A stretch of DNA of 53,599 nt from Cellulosimicrobium funkei (GCF_001019615.1 NZ_JNBQ01000028.1:1-53599); one strand, 5' to 3'; shown: positions 1 through 8,332, counted from the first letter of the stretch. Notes: generated by a model from the letters alone, not told the origin. Numbers and translations: made by a program.

Positions 1-3
1 CCC

Positions 4-38
4 GCGCCCGCCGGCCTCGACCTGAGGCCGACGGGCGC
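4..38. terminator. Hairpin, probable terminator of the gene before the window
   Basis: CGGCCTC (12-18) pairs perfectly with GAGGCCG (24-30) around a 5-nt loop. GCGCCC (4-9) and GGGCGC (33-38) extend the stem across a 2x2 internal loop. There is no T-tract, which is usual for GC-rich actinobacterial terminators. It lies upstream of the DUF4032 gene, so it probably ends a gene lying outside the window. Confidence 0.5.
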
Positions 39-99
39 CGTCGTCGTGCCGAGGGACGACGACGCACGGACGTCGGCCGCCCGACGGAGACCGTGGACA

Positions 100-1359
100 A
101 TGGACCCCGTGACGGTGCACAACCTGCAGATCACCGCGTCGGCCCCCGACCCGGCCCTCCTCGACCTGCCCTGGGACATCCCGCTCGAGGAGTGGCCGGC
201 CGAGACCCTCGCGGCGCTGCCGCGCGGTATCTCCCGGCACATCGTGCGGTTCGTCCGCCTCTCCGGGCGCGTCATCGCGATCAAGGAGATCGGCGAGACG
301 GTCGCGTACCGCGAGTACGAGTTGCTCCGCCAGCTCCGCCGGCTCGAGGTGCCGAGCGTCGTCCCGGTGGGGGTCATCACCGGGCGCCAGGACGCGAACG
401 GCGAGCGGCTGGAGGCGGTGCTCATCACGGAGCACCTCCAGTTCTCGCTCCCCTACCGCGCGCTGTTCAGCCAGTCCCTGCGCCCGGACACCGCGACGCG
501 CCTCATCGACGCGCTCGCGGTGCTCCTCGTGCGCCTGCACCTGATCGGCTTCTACTGGGGCGACGTGTCGCTGTCGAACACGCTGTTCCGGCGCGACGCC
601 GAGACCTTCGCGGCGTTCCTCGTGGACGCGGAGACGGGCGACCTGCACCGCGAGCTCTCCCCCGGTCAGCGCTCGTACGACGTCGACCTCGCGCGCACCA
701 ACATCATCGGCGAGCTCATGGACCTCTCCGCGGGCGAGCTGCTCGACGAGGACGTGGACGAGGTCGCGATCGGCGACGCGCTCGTGGCGCGCTACGAGGA
801 GCTGTGGGAGGCGCTGACCACGTCGGAGTCGTTCGACGCGAACGAGCGGTGGCGCGTCGCGGCGCGCATCGAGCACCTCAACAACCTCGGGTTCGACGTG
901 GACGAGCTCGCGATCACGACCGACATCGACGGCACGACGGTGCAGATCCAGCCGAAGGTCGTCGATGCGGGGCACCACTCGCGCCGCCTGCTGCGCCTCA
1001 CGGGCCTCGACGTGCAGGAGAACCAGGCGCGTCGCCTGCTCAACGACCTGGACTCGTTCCGGGCGGCGGCCGAGCGCCAGAACGACGACGAGGAGTTCGT
1101 CGCGCACGACTGGCTGAGCGGCGTGTTCGAGCCCACGATCCAGGCCGTGCCGCGCAACCTGCGCCGCAAGCTCGAGCCGGCGCAGCTCTTCCACGAGATC
1201 CTCGACCACCGCTGGTTCATCTCCGAGCGCGCGGGCCGCGACGTCCCGATGGCGGAGGCGACGCAGTCGTACGTGGAGAACGTGCTGCGCCACCGCCCGG
1301 ACGAGAAGGCGATCCTCGGCCTCGCGCCGGGCGAGAAGGACCCCGAGTACTACGGCTGA
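100..1359 (+). CDS. DUF4032 domain protein with kinase-like fold
   Basis: Encodes 419 aa. The sequence matches the actinobacterial DUF4032 family (LPWDIPLEEWP near residues 23-33, GLAPGEKDPEYYG at the C terminus). The N-terminal half looks like a lipopolysaccharide-kinase/RIO-type fold. VIAIKE has a candidate ATP-binding Lys62, GDVSLSN (154-160) resembles the catalytic loop with Asp155 and Asn160, and FLVDAETG (174-181) resembles the metal-binding DFG segment with Asp176. The substrate is unknown. The ATG at 100 is preferred over a GTG at 46 because GGAGA (86-90) sits 9 nt before it and the family normally begins close to the LQITA segment. It is a single gene between two hairpins, convergent with rlmB. 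The family call is secure. Kinase activity is inference. Confidence 0.85.
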   Translation: MDPVTVHNLQITASAPDPALLDLPWDIPLEEWPAETLAALPRGISRHIVRFVRLSGRVIAIKEIGETVAYREYELLRQLRRLEVPSVVPVGVITGRQDANGERLEAVLITEHLQFSLPYRALFSQSLRPDTATRLIDALAVLLVRLHLIGFYWGDVSLSNTLFRRDAETFAAFLVDAETGDLHRELSPGQRSYDVDLARTNIIGELMDLSAGELLDEDVDEVAIGDALVARYEELWEALTTSESFDANERWRVAARIEHLNNLGFDVDELAITTDIDGTTVQIQPKVVDAGHHSRRLLRLTGLDVQENQARRLLNDLDSFRAAAERQNDDEEFVAHDWLSGVFEPTIQAVPRNLRRKLEPAQLFHEILDHRWFISERAGRDVPMAEATQSYVENVLRHRPDEKAILGLAPGEKDPEYYG

Positions 1360-1364
1360 GACCT

Positions 1365-1403
1365 GTCAGCGCCCCACGGGTCAGGGACCGGTGGGGCGCT
1401 GAC
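1365..1403. terminator. Bidirectional terminator between convergent DUF4032 gene and rlmB
   Basis: A perfect 13-bp inverted repeat, GTCAGCGCCCCAC (1365-1377) and GTGGGGCGCTGAC (1391-1403), flanks a 13-nt loop. It fills the 58-bp space between the two convergent stop codons, so it can serve both strands. Confidence 0.75.
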
Positions 1404-1417
1404 TGGTCGAGCGGCTG

Positions 1418-2431
1418 TCAGGCCTCGCGGCGCAGGCGCGCGACCTCGTAGAGCGAGATGCCCGTCGCGACGGCCGCGTTGAGCGACTCGGTGTCCGAGC
1501 CGATGGGGATGGACGCGACGACGTCGCACGCCTCGCGCACGAGGCGCGAGAGGCCCTTGCCCTCGGACCCGGCGACGACGACGAGCGGCTCGGTCGCGAG
1601 CTGGAGGTCGCCGATCGCGGTCTCGCCGCCGGCGTCGAGCCCGACGACGAAGCAACCCGCCTTCTTGAGCTCACCGAGCGCGCGGACGAGGTTGGTCGCG
1701 CGCGCGACGGGCACCCGGGCGGCGGCGCCGGCCGAGACCTTCCACGCGGACGCCGTGACGCCCGCCGCACGCCGCTCGGGGACGAGCACGCCGTGCGCCC
1801 CGAACGCGCCCGCCGAGCGCAGCACGGCGCCCAGGTTGCGGGGGTCCGTCACACCGTCGAGCGCGACGATCAGCGGCGGACGACCCGTCGCCTCGGCCGC
1901 GTCGAGCAGGTCGTCGACGTCGGCGTACTCGTACGGCGGCACCTTGATCGCGACGCCCTGGTGCGCGGCGCCGTCGGTGAGGCGGTCGAGCTCCGGCTTG
2001 CCGACCTCGAGGAGGTCGTAGCCTCGGCCCGCGACGATGTCGACGATCTCGCGCGTGCGGTCGTCGGCGTCGAGGCGCGACGCGAGGTAGACGACCTCGA
2101 CGGGGATACGCGCCCGCAGCGCCTCGAGCACGGAGTTCCGGCCCGCGACGACCTCCTGCACCGAGCCACGGCCCTTCGGGCCGCCGCCGCGCGAGGCGCC
2201 GCCCTTGGCGGGGCCGCCCCGCGTCGCGCCCCCGCGGCCGGTCGGCGTCGTGGCGCGCTTCTCCTCCGCGACCTTGCGCTTGTGCGCCGCGTGGTAGACG
2301 CGGTCCTCGGCCTTCGGCGTCGGCCCGCGGCCCTCGAGCCCCTTGCGGCGCTGTCCACCGGAGCCGACGGTCGCGCCCTTCTTGCTGCCGGGCTTTCGGG
2401 TCGCGCCGCGTCGTTGTGAGTTGCCAGCCAT
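1418..2431 (-). CDS. rlmB: 23S rRNA (guanosine-2'-O-)-methyltransferase RlmB (SpoU/TrmH family)
   Basis: Encodes 337 aa. It methylates the 2'-OH of a conserved guanosine in 23S rRNA with S-adenosylmethionine. A basic, Gly/Arg-rich N-terminal tail of about 95 residues precedes the SpoU substrate-binding domain (RNSVLEALRA) and the SPOUT knot domain. The three SPOUT motifs are visible: DPRNLGAVLRSAGAFG, VAGSEGKGLSRL and SLNAAVATGISLYE. The ATG at 2431 (MAGNSQRRG) is typical of actinobacterial RlmB. An in-frame GTG at 2488 would add 19 residues of unrelated character. cysS lies upstream on the same strand, 226 bp away, as in the cysS-rlmB order of mycobacteria. Confidence 0.93.
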   Translation of the reverse strand: MAGNSQRRGATRKPGSKKGATVGSGGQRRKGLEGRGPTPKAEDRVYHAAHKRKVAEEKRATTPTGRGGATRGGPAKGGASRGGGPKGRGSVQEVVAGRNSVLEALRARIPVEVVYLASRLDADDRTREIVDIVAGRGYDLLEVGKPELDRLTDGAAHQGVAIKVPPYEYADVDDLLDAAEATGRPPLIVALDGVTDPRNLGAVLRSAGAFGAHGVLVPERRAAGVTASAWKVSAGAAARVPVARATNLVRALGELKKAGCFVVGLDAGGETAIGDLQLATEPLVVVAGSEGKGLSRLVREACDVVASIPIGSDTESLNAAVATGISLYEVARLRREA

Positions 2432-2451
2432 GGGTGTACCCGTCGTGTCGT

Positions 2452-2514
2452 GGTCAGGTCGGTCGGTGTCGGTCAGGTGGATCGACACCGGTCCGGTCGG
2501 TCAGGTCGGTCGGT
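2452..2514. repeat. GGTC-rich direct repeats upstream of rlmB
   Basis: The 16-mer GGTCAGGTCGGTCGGT occurs exactly twice (2452-2467 and 2499-2514, 47 bp apart), with a partial copy near 2471. Between them GGTGTCG (2465-2471) and CGACACC (2483-2489) can pair. It lies just upstream of the rlmB start, so it could be a regulatory array, but no known regulator motif is recognised. Confidence 0.4.
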
Positions 2515-2562
2515 TCGTGCGAGCGCAGGTGCGCCACCGAGTCCAGTGTCCCTCAGACACCC

Positions 2563-2648
2563 CGCCGAGGGAGAGCCGTGGTCCACCGAGGGAGAGGCGT
2601 GGTCATGACCACGCCTCTACCGCGCGGTGCCAGGCCTCCACCTCGCGG
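2563..2648. repeat. Dispersed intergenic repeat, site A (four units)
   Basis: Four units of about 20 bp related to CGAGGTAGAGGCSTGGTC. Two lie on the plus strand (2563-2582 and 2584-2603) and two are inverted (2605-2624 and 2626-2648). Units two and three form a perfect 24-bp palindrome (2594-2617) centred on TCATGA. The array starts 10 nt after the cysS stop codon. Related arrays are at 18976-19026 and 25404-25463. It can form strong hairpins and may stabilise or terminate cysS mRNA. Confidence 0.65.
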
Positions 2649-2657
2649 AGATGGTCG

Positions 2658-4088
2658 TCAGGCGAGGGTCCAGCGCGCGCCGTCGGCCGAGTCCTCGACC
2701 GCGACGCCCGCCGCGGCGAGCCGGTCGCGGATCGCGTCGGCGGTCGCGAAGTCGCGCGCCGCGCGCGCCTCGGCGCGTGCCGCGAGCTCCGCACCCACGA
2801 CCGCGTCGAGCACCGCCGCGTAGCGGGAGTCCCCGCGGTCGGCCCACTGCGCGTCCCCCGGGTCGAGCCCGAGGACGTCGAGCATGGCCCGCACCGCGAC
2901 GAGGTGGTGCCGCGCGACGGCGTCGGCGGCGGTCGTGCGGTCCGCGAGCGCCGCGTTGCCCGCACGCAGGTGCTCGTGCACGACGGCGAGCGCCGCCGGG
3001 ACGTTGAGGTCGTCGTCCATCGCGGCGGTGAACGCGGTCGGCAGCTCGGCCTCGGTCACGTCGCCGACGTCGCCCACGCGCTCGGTCGCGCGCTCGACGA
3101 ACCCGGCGAGGCGCTCCCACGTGGCCTCGGCCTCGACGACCGTCGCGGGCGTCCACTCGAGCATCGAGCGGTACTGCACGGACCCGAGGGCGTAGCGCAG
3201 CACGGCCGGGCTCGTGGTCGCGAGGACCTCGCGCACGAGCAGACCGTTGCCGAGCGACTTGCTCATCTTGGCGCCGCCCTGCGTGACCCACGCGCTGTGC
3301 AGCCAGTGCTGCGCGAACCCGTAGCCCGCGGCGCGCGACTGCGCCTGCTCGTTCTCGTGGTGCGGGAAGCGCAGGTCGAGCCCGCCGCCGTGGATGTCGA
3401 ACGTGTCGCCGAGGTACCGGCGCGCCATCGCGGAGCACTCGAGGTGCCAGCCAGGCCGACCGCGGCCGAAGGGCGTCGGCCAGGACGCGGTCTCCGGCTC
3501 GCCGTCCTTGGGGGCCTTCCAGAGCGCGAAGTCGCGCGGGTCGCGCTTGGCGGCGGCCTCCTCCGCGTCCGCGGGGACGTCGTCGGGCACGGGGTTGAGG
3601 TCCTCGAGGCGCTGGTTGGTCAGCGAGCCGTACTCGGACCAGGAGCGCACGTCGAACCACACGTCGCCCGGGCCGGTCGTGTACGCGTGCCCGCGCTCCA
3701 CGAGCCGCTCCATGAGCTCGACCATGTCCGGCACGTGCCCGGTCGCGCGCGGCTCGTACGTGGGCGGCAGGACGCCGAGCGCGTCGTACGCGGCGGTGAA
3801 CGCGCGCTCGTACGTCGCGGCCCAGGCCCACCACGGCTCGCCGGCGTCGGCGGACTTCACGAGGATCTTGTCGTCGATGTCGGTGACGTTGCGGATGAGC
3901 GTCACGCGCGACCCGCCGCGCCGCAGCCAGCGCACGAGCACGTCGAACGCGACGGCGGAGCGCATGTGGCCGATGTGGGGGGCCGCCTGGACGGTCGCGC
4001 CACACAGGTAGATGCCGACCTCGCCCGGAGTCAGGGGCACGAAGTCGCGCACGTCCCGCGTGGCGGTGTCGAACAGGCGAAGAGTCAC
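2658..4088 (-). CDS. cysS: Cysteinyl-tRNA synthetase
   Basis: Encodes 476 aa, close to the usual length. It charges tRNA-Cys with cysteine using ATP. It is a class I synthetase with PHIGHMRS (His38-His41, HIGH motif) and AKMSKSLGN (KMSKS at 274-278). Zinc ligands are visible: Cys29, Cys218, and His243/Glu247 in FPHHENE. The start is the GTG at 4088. TACCCT (4096-4101) stands 7 nt before it, a -10 position that fits a leaderless mRNA, and no Shine-Dalgarno sequence is present. In mycobacteria ispF directly precedes cysS. Here four unrelated genes intervene. The mycothiol ligase MshC is a CysS paralogue, but mshC is normally about 410 aa and lacks the long C-terminal domain seen here, so CysS is preferred. 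Confidence 0.93.
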   Translation of the reverse strand: MTLRLFDTATRDVRDFVPLTPGEVGIYLCGATVQAAPHIGHMRSAVAFDVLVRWLRRGGSRVTLIRNVTDIDDKILVKSADAGEPWWAWAATYERAFTAAYDALGVLPPTYEPRATGHVPDMVELMERLVERGHAYTTGPGDVWFDVRSWSEYGSLTNQRLEDLNPVPDDVPADAEEAAAKRDPRDFALWKAPKDGEPETASWPTPFGRGRPGWHLECSAMARRYLGDTFDIHGGGLDLRFPHHENEQAQSRAAGYGFAQHWLHSAWVTQGGAKMSKSLGNGLLVREVLATTSPAVLRYALGSVQYRSMLEWTPATVVEAEATWERLAGFVERATERVGDVGDVTEAELPTAFTAAMDDDLNVPAALAVVHEHLRAGNAALADRTTAADAVARHHLVAVRAMLDVLGLDPGDAQWADRGDSRYAAVLDAVVGAELAARAEARAARDFATADAIRDRLAAAGVAVEDSADGARWTLA

Positions 4089-4095
4089 GTCCGCA

Positions 4096-4101
4096 AGGGT
4101 A
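4096..4101 (-). promoter_or_regulatory. Predicted -10 element of leaderless cysS
   Basis: TACCCT on the minus strand fits TANNNT and ends 7 nt before the cysS GTG. With a start site 6-7 nt downstream of the -10, transcription would begin at the start codon. No clear -35 was found. Confidence 0.4.
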
Positions 4102-4179
4102 CCGGGGACGTACCACCCCGGCCGAAGCGGCACGGGCAGGTCTCGCGGCCGATCCGGGTGCGGCCACGACCGGCCCGTG

Positions 4180-5448
4180 TCAGCCGAAGCTCTTGCCCTC
4201 ACCGCGGTACGTGGGTACGACGTCGACCACCTCGTCCCCGCGCACGAGGTGCACGCGGTCGAACCGCTCCATCGCCTCGCCCGCCTTGCCGTGCCGGAAC
4301 CAGACGCGGTCGCCGATGCCGAGGTCGGGAGCGCCCACGGCGCCCCGGGTCCGGTGCAGCGGCGTCTGGACCTCGCCCGCCCCCTCGCGGCCCGTGAGCG
4401 ACCAGCCGGGCGTCGCGACGCGCGGGAGGCGGCTGCGCGACGCGGGACCCGACGCGACGTACCCGCCGCCGAACGCCGTCGCCCAGCCGGGAGCCGGCAC
4501 GCGCACGACGTCGAGGCCGAAGAAGGCGGACGGCCGCGGCCGGAAGGACCGGTACTCGTCGAAGAGCCCGGGGACGTACAGCCCCGACCCTGCGGTGACC
4601 TCCGTGACGACGCCGTCCGCCGACGACGTCTCGAGCGAGCCCGTGCCGCCCGAGTTCACGAGCTCCAGGTCGTGCCCGACGACGTCGCGCACCGCCGCGA
4701 CGACCTCGCCGCGGCGCTCGCCCAGCTCGAGCACCGAGAGCCGCTTGACCGCGCGGACGGCGAGGCTCGAGTCGGGCATCCCGGCGACCTGGGCCTCGTA
4801 GAACATGAGGCCGCGCAGCGCGAGGCCGGGCGTCGAGGCCACGCGCGCCGCGAGCGACGCGACGTCCGGGGGGTCGTGCAGGGGCGAGCGCCGCGTGCCG
4901 AGGTGGACCGTGACGAGCCCGAGGCCGACGCGCAGCGACGCGTCGACGTCGAGGCACACGCGCACGGGCGGCTCGTCACCCGTGCCGGTCTCCGCGAGCG
5001 CCTGCCGGACGAGCTCGAGGTGCGCGGGGTCGTCGACCATGAGCGTGATCTCGCGCCGCCCGGCCTCGTGCCGCGCGAGCGCGGCGAGGGCGCCGCGGTC
5101 CACCGACGGGTAGCCCACCAGGACGTCGCGGACGCCCGCGTCGACGAGCCACAGCGCCTCACGCACCGAGAACGCCATGACGCCCTGGAAACCGCGCTCC
5201 CCGGCGCGCGTCACGAGCGAGCGGACGCGCACCGACTTCGACGCGACCCGCACGGGTACCCCGCCCGCGCGTGCCAGGAGCTCGTCGGCGTTGGCGTCGA
5301 ACCGGTCGAGGTCGACGACGGCGAGCGGCCCGTCGAGGTCGGCGGTCGCGCGTGTGAGCCGGGCGAGCAGCGACGGCGTCGCGCCGCGCTCGTCCGCGGC
5401 CCGGTCGGCCGTCCCCACGTTCGTCCCGGGTGCCACGTCGCTCGTCAT
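4180..5448 (-). CDS. PLP-dependent amino acid deaminase/aldolase (alanine racemase N-terminal fold)
   Basis: Encodes 422 aa. The N-terminal two thirds is an alanine-racemase-like TIM barrel: [21 protein letters not shown], then VRVASKSVR with the probable PLP-binding Lys71. A C-terminal beta domain of the D-serine dehydratase/D-threonine aldolase type follows ([13 protein letters not shown]). Family members act on D-amino acids or beta-hydroxy amino acids. The exact substrate cannot be told. The ATG at 5448 is preferred because TACGTT (5455-5460) is exactly 6 nt upstream. An upstream in-frame ATG at 5466 would lie before that promoter. The gene is divergent from the lactone oxidase with 44 bp between starts, a pairing I recall from other actinobacteria. 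Confidence 0.75.
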   Translation of the reverse strand: MTSDVAPGTNVGTADRAADERGATPSLLARLTRATADLDGPLAVVDLDRFDANADELLARAGGVPVRVASKSVRVRSLVTRAGERGFQGVMAFSVREALWLVDAGVRDVLVGYPSVDRGALAALARHEAGRREITLMVDDPAHLELVRQALAETGTGDEPPVRVCLDVDASLRVGLGLVTVHLGTRRSPLHDPPDVASLAARVASTPGLALRGLMFYEAQVAGMPDSSLAVRAVKRLSVLELGERRGEVVAAVRDVVGHDLELVNSGGTGSLETSSADGVVTEVTAGSGLYVPGLFDEYRSFRPRPSAFFGLDVVRVPAPGWATAFGGGYVASGPASRSRLPRVATPGWSLTGREGAGEVQTPLHRTRGAVGAPDLGIGDRVWFRHGKAGEAMERFDRVHLVRGDEVVDVVPTYRGEGKSFG

Positions 5449-5454
5449 GGGGAG

Positions 5455-5460
5455 AACGTA
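5455..5460 (-). promoter_or_regulatory. Predicted -10 element of leaderless aldolase gene
   Basis: TACGTT on the minus strand, followed by 6 nt (CTCCCC) and the ATG at 5448. The spacing fits a transcript beginning at the start codon. Confidence 0.45.
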
Positions 5461-5492
5461 CGCCACCCGGGGAGCGTGAGACAGTACGACCT

Positions 5493-6914
5493 GTGAGCAG
5501 CGACGACGCCCTCTCCTGGACCAACTGGGCCCGCACGGCCTCCGCCACCCCGCGCCGTCGGGCCTCGCCGCGCGACGAGGCGGAGCTGGGCGAGCTCGTC
5601 GCCCGCGCCGCCGCCGACGGGGTGCCGGTGCGTGCCGTCGGCGCGGGCCACTCCTTCACCCCCGCGGCCGTCACCGACGGGCTCCTGCTCGACCTGGACC
5701 GCATCGGCCTCGTCGAGCGGATCACCCGCGGCACGGGCGCGCCCGGTGCGGCCGACGCCGACGCGATCCTCGTGACCGTCGGGGCGGGTATCCGCCTGCA
5801 CCGGCTCAACGAGGCCCTCGCGGCCGCGGGTCTCGCGATGCGCAACCTCGGCGACATCGACCGGCAGTCGATCGCCGGCGCGATCTCCACGGGCACGCAC
5901 GGGACCGGGTCCCGCCTCGGCGGGCTCGCCACGCAGGTGCGCGGCGTCCGCGTCGTCGGGGCGGACGGCGAGGTGCGGGAGGCGTCGGCGACGCAGGACC
6001 GCGACCTGTTCGAGGTGAGCCGCCTGGGGCTCGGCGTCACGGGCGTCCTGTCGGCCGTCACGCTCGAGGTGGTGCCGGCGTTCCTGCTCCGCGCGCAGGA
6101 GGAGCCGTGGCCGCTGGACCGCGTGCTGGAGGGCCTCGGCACGCCGGACGACCCCGACGGGCTCGTCGGGGGCAACGACCACTTCGAGTTCTACTGGTTC
6201 CCCCACACGCGCCGGGCGCTGACCAAGCGCAACAACCGGCTCGCGCCCGACGAGGAGGCGGCGGAGCTCGAGCGCCTGCGGACCACCGGCCCCGGGCCGG
6301 TCGCGCGGGCGCGCACCTGGGTCGACGAGGAGCTGCTGTCCAACGGCGCGTTCGAGCTCGTCAACCGGCTCGCGACCGCGGTGCCGCGCGTCACGCCGCG
6401 GCTCAACGCCGTCTCGGCCCGCGCGCTCGCGCCCCGGACCTACGTCGCGCCGTCGCACCAGGTCTTCGTCACCTCGCGCCGCGTCCGGTTCCGCGAGATG
6501 GAGTACGCCGTGCCGCGCGAGCACCTGGTGGACGTCCTGTCGAGCATCGACGGCTGGCTGAACCGGTCGGGCGAGCACGTGCCCTTCCCGGTCGAGGTCC
6601 GGTTCGCGGCGCCCGACGACGTCTGGCTCTCCACGGCGCACGGGCGCGAGACCGCGTACGTGGCGGTGCACCAGTACGCGCGCCTGCCGCACGAGCGGTA
6701 CTTCGACGCCGTCGAGCGCATCGTCGCCGAGGTCGGCGGGCGCCCTCACTGGGGCAAGCTCCACGGGCTCGGCGCCGACCGGTTCCGCGAGCTCTACCCC
6801 CGGTTCGACGACGCGGTGGCGGTCCGCGACGCGGCGGACCCCACCGGGGTGTTCGCGAACGCGTACACGGACCAGGTGCTCGAGCGCGCGCCGGGCGCGG
6901 CCCCGCGCGGCTGA
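5493..6914 (+). CDS. FAD-dependent D-arabinono-1,4-lactone oxidase family protein
   Basis: Encodes 473 aa. It is a VAO-type flavoprotein that oxidises an aldonolactone such as D-arabinono- or L-gulono-1,4-lactone to an ascorbate-like product. The N-terminal FAD domain has VGAGHSFTPAAVTDG (His within GAGHSF is the usual place for FAD linkage), then a QSIAGAISTGTHGTG loop. The C-terminal ALO domain ends with HWGKLHGLGADRFRELYP and DPTGVFANAY, both diagnostic. The GTG at 5493 (SSDDALSWTNWART) begins where the family does. There is no clear Shine-Dalgarno. It is divergent from the PLP aldolase and convergent with the TetR gene. Physiological electron acceptor and substrate are unknown. Confidence 0.85.
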   Translation: MSSDDALSWTNWARTASATPRRRASPRDEAELGELVARAAADGVPVRAVGAGHSFTPAAVTDGLLLDLDRIGLVERITRGTGAPGAADADAILVTVGAGIRLHRLNEALAAAGLAMRNLGDIDRQSIAGAISTGTHGTGSRLGGLATQVRGVRVVGADGEVREASATQDRDLFEVSRLGLGVTGVLSAVTLEVVPAFLLRAQEEPWPLDRVLEGLGTPDDPDGLVGGNDHFEFYWFPHTRRALTKRNNRLAPDEEAAELERLRTTGPGPVARARTWVDEELLSNGAFELVNRLATAVPRVTPRLNAVSARALAPRTYVAPSHQVFVTSRRVRFREMEYAVPREHLVDVLSSIDGWLNRSGEHVPFPVEVRFAAPDDVWLSTAHGRETAYVAVHQYARLPHERYFDAVERIVAEVGGRPHWGKLHGLGADRFRELYPRFDDAVAVRDAADPTGVFANAYTDQVLERAPGAAPRG

Positions 6915-6949
6915 CCGCCGCTCGTCCGGCCCGCGGGCCCGTCGGTCAG
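6911..6949. terminator. Hairpin across convergent stop codons of oxidase and tetR
   Basis: CTGACCGCCG (6911-6920) and CGTCGGTCAG (6940-6949) pair at 9 of 10 positions, with the inner palindrome GGCCCGCGGGCC (6928-6939). Both stop codons lie in the arms. It is probably a bidirectional terminator. Confidence 0.5.
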
Positions 6950-7584
6950 GACACGGGCTCCGGGCCGTGCTCGCGCACCGGCGAGCCGTCGGGACGGAGC
7001 ATCAGGGAGAGGACGTACTCGGCGAGCGCATGAAAGCTGCGGACCGCGGTCTCGTCGTCCTGCTCGACGAGCCACGCGATCTCGATGCCGTCGATGTACC
7101 CGGCGACGACGCGCGAGAGGAAGCCCATGTCCATCGAGTAGGTGACGTTCCCGCGCTCGGCGACGTTCTCGAGGAAGCCGCGGGTCATCGCCCACGTCTG
7201 CTCCAGGTGCGTGTGCGCCACGGACCGCAGCGCGCGGCTGCGCACGCCCGCCGTCGCGAACTCGAACGTGAGGAGGCGCATGTGCCGGCGGGGCGTGAGC
7301 CCGCTCCAGAGCCCGTCGGCCGCCGCGTGCGCGAGCTGGACGACGTCGCCGTCGACGTCGAGGGCGGCGCGCACCGGCTCGGACGCGACGAGGGCGAGGC
7401 TGTTGCCCATCGCCTGGAGGAGCTCGTCCTTGTCCTCGAAGCAGTAGTGCACGACGCCGAGCGACACGCCGGCCTCGGCCGCGACGCCACGGATCGTGAC
7501 GGCCTCGACGCCCTCCCGGACGGCGATGGTCATCGCCGCGTCGACGAGCTGGGCTCGGCGTTCTTCGACGGACATTCGGTTCAT
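6946..7584 (-). CDS. TetR/AcrR-family transcriptional regulator
   Basis: Encodes 212 aa. The N-terminal helix-turn-helix is clear: RRAQLVDAAMTIAVREG, VTIRGVAAEAGVSLGVVHYCF and EDKDELLQAM. The C-terminal helical ligand domain resembles the BetI-like TetR_C group; the ligand is unknown. The ATG at 7584 (MNRMSVEERR) is chosen over an in-frame GTG at 7626, because a perfect 7-bp inverted repeat (7599-7628) covers that GTG and is a likely operator. The ATG at 7575 is also possible. It is convergent with the lactone oxidase and divergent from the lipoprotein at 7752, so it probably controls itself and one of these neighbours. Confidence 0.85.
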   Translation of the reverse strand: MNRMSVEERRAQLVDAAMTIAVREGVEAVTIRGVAAEAGVSLGVVHYCFEDKDELLQAMGNSLALVASEPVRAALDVDGDVVQLAHAAADGLWSGLTPRRHMRLLTFEFATAGVRSRALRSVAHTHLEQTWAMTRGFLENVAERGNVTYSMDMGFLSRVVAGYIDGIEIAWLVEQDDETAVRSFHALAEYVLSLMLRPDGSPVREHGPEPVS

Positions 7585-7598
7585 GTGCGATTCATCCC

Positions 7599-7628
7599 AT
7601 GTGTCGTTCTTGGGAAAGTCAGACACAT
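7599..7628. promoter_or_regulatory. Candidate TetR operator
   Basis: ATGTGTC (7599-7605) and GACACAT (7622-7628) form a perfect inverted repeat with a 16-nt spacer. It lies 14 bp upstream of the chosen tetR start and covers the expected -35 region of the divergent lipoprotein promoter. Autoregulation through such a site is usual for TetR proteins. Binding is inferred. Confidence 0.55.
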
Positions 7629-7644
7629 CGATGCGCTCTCAGCG

Positions 7645-7654
7645 ATCGTAGTGT
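7645..7654. promoter_or_regulatory. Overlapping divergent -10 elements (tetR / lipoprotein)
   Basis: TACGAT on the minus strand (7650-7645) and TAGTGT on the plus strand (7649-7654) both fit TANNNT and share two bases. Divergent transcription would start near 7638 and 7661, with the inverted repeat 7599-7628 between the tetR start site and its coding region. Confidence 0.35.
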
Positions 7655-7751
7655 CTGCTCGTGGGCCTGGCACCCGGGACGCCGGGAGGCGAGAATGGCG
7701 AGCCGAGCCCGCTGAGCCCGTCACGCCCCCTGCTCCCGACGAAGGACGACC

Positions 7752-8330
7752 GTGCCCCGACCGCGCCCCCCTCGCACCCTCAGGACCCTCGCGACCCTCG
7801 CGACCCTCGCGACCGCGGCGCTCGCCCTCGCGGGCTGTGGTGGTCCTGCGGACGCCGGGGCCGACGACGCACCGGTCACGTACGACGTCCCCGAGGTCCC
7901 CGTCCGGGTCACCGCTCCCCCGGGCTGGGAGCGCGCCGCCCGCGACGGAGCCTTCGTGCTGCGCGCGCCGAGCGGGTCGGGGTCGGAGGGCTTCCGGGCG
8001 AACGTCGTCGTGACGGGCACCCAGTCCGCGGCCACGCTCGAGCAGGCCGGCACGAGGACCGCCACGTCCGTCGACGCGATCCCGGGCTGGATCCTGGACG
8101 CCGACGGCCAGGGCACGACCACCCTCGGCGAGCTTCCCGCGTTCCGGGTCGCGGGCACGTACGAGACGGCCGGGACGGTCGTCGTGCAGGAGATCCTGGC
8201 GGTCCGGACGGGCGACGCGCCGGACGACTGGGTCGTCGACCTCACGGCCTCGTACGCCGACGGGGACGACGACGCCGCCGCGCAGACGCGCGCGATCCTC
8301 GAGAGCGTGCAGCTCGCCCCCACGGGCTGA
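7752..8330 (+). CDS. Secreted lipoprotein, LpqN/LpqT-like
   Basis: Encodes 192 aa. The N terminus is a lipoprotein signal peptide with lipobox LAGC (Cys29), so the mature protein should be anchored on the outer face of the membrane. The rest resembles the LpqN/LpqT family: PVRVTAPPGWERA early and a C-terminal ILESVQLAP segment. Their molecular role is not settled. The GTG at 7752 has AAGGA (7742-7746) 5 nt upstream. The signal peptide contains a perfect 9-bp tandem repeat encoding TLA. The gene is divergent from tetR and ends 2 nt before the convergent ispF stop. Confidence 0.75.
   Translation: MPRPRPPRTLRTLATLATLATAALALAGCGGPADAGADDAPVTYDVPEVPVRVTAPPGWERAARDGAFVLRAPSGSGSEGFRANVVVTGTQSAATLEQAGTRTATSVDAIPGWILDADGQGTTTLGELPAFRVAGTYETAGTVVVQEILAVRTGDAPDDWVVDLTASYADGDDDAAAQTRAILESVQLAPTG
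7782..7812 (+). repeat. 9-bp tandem repeat in a signal peptide
   Basis: ACCCTCGCG is repeated three times, after a diverged copy with AGG, encoding TLRTLATLATLAT in the hydrophobic leader. Unit gain or loss would keep the frame and only change the length of the signal peptide. Confidence 0.5.
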
Positions 8331-8332
8331 GC

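Noticed and set aside
4131-4179. Nested inverted repeat CACGGGC...GCCCGTG after the PLP aldolase as a terminator
   Set aside because: The outer stem is only 7 bp with a 35-nt interior; it is too weak beside the other terminators to list as a feature.
7581-7628. A 15-codon frame MCLTFPRTTHGMNRT whose stop overlaps the tetR ATG
   Set aside because: It could be a coupled leader frame, but its start lies at the edge of the operator and there is no other support.
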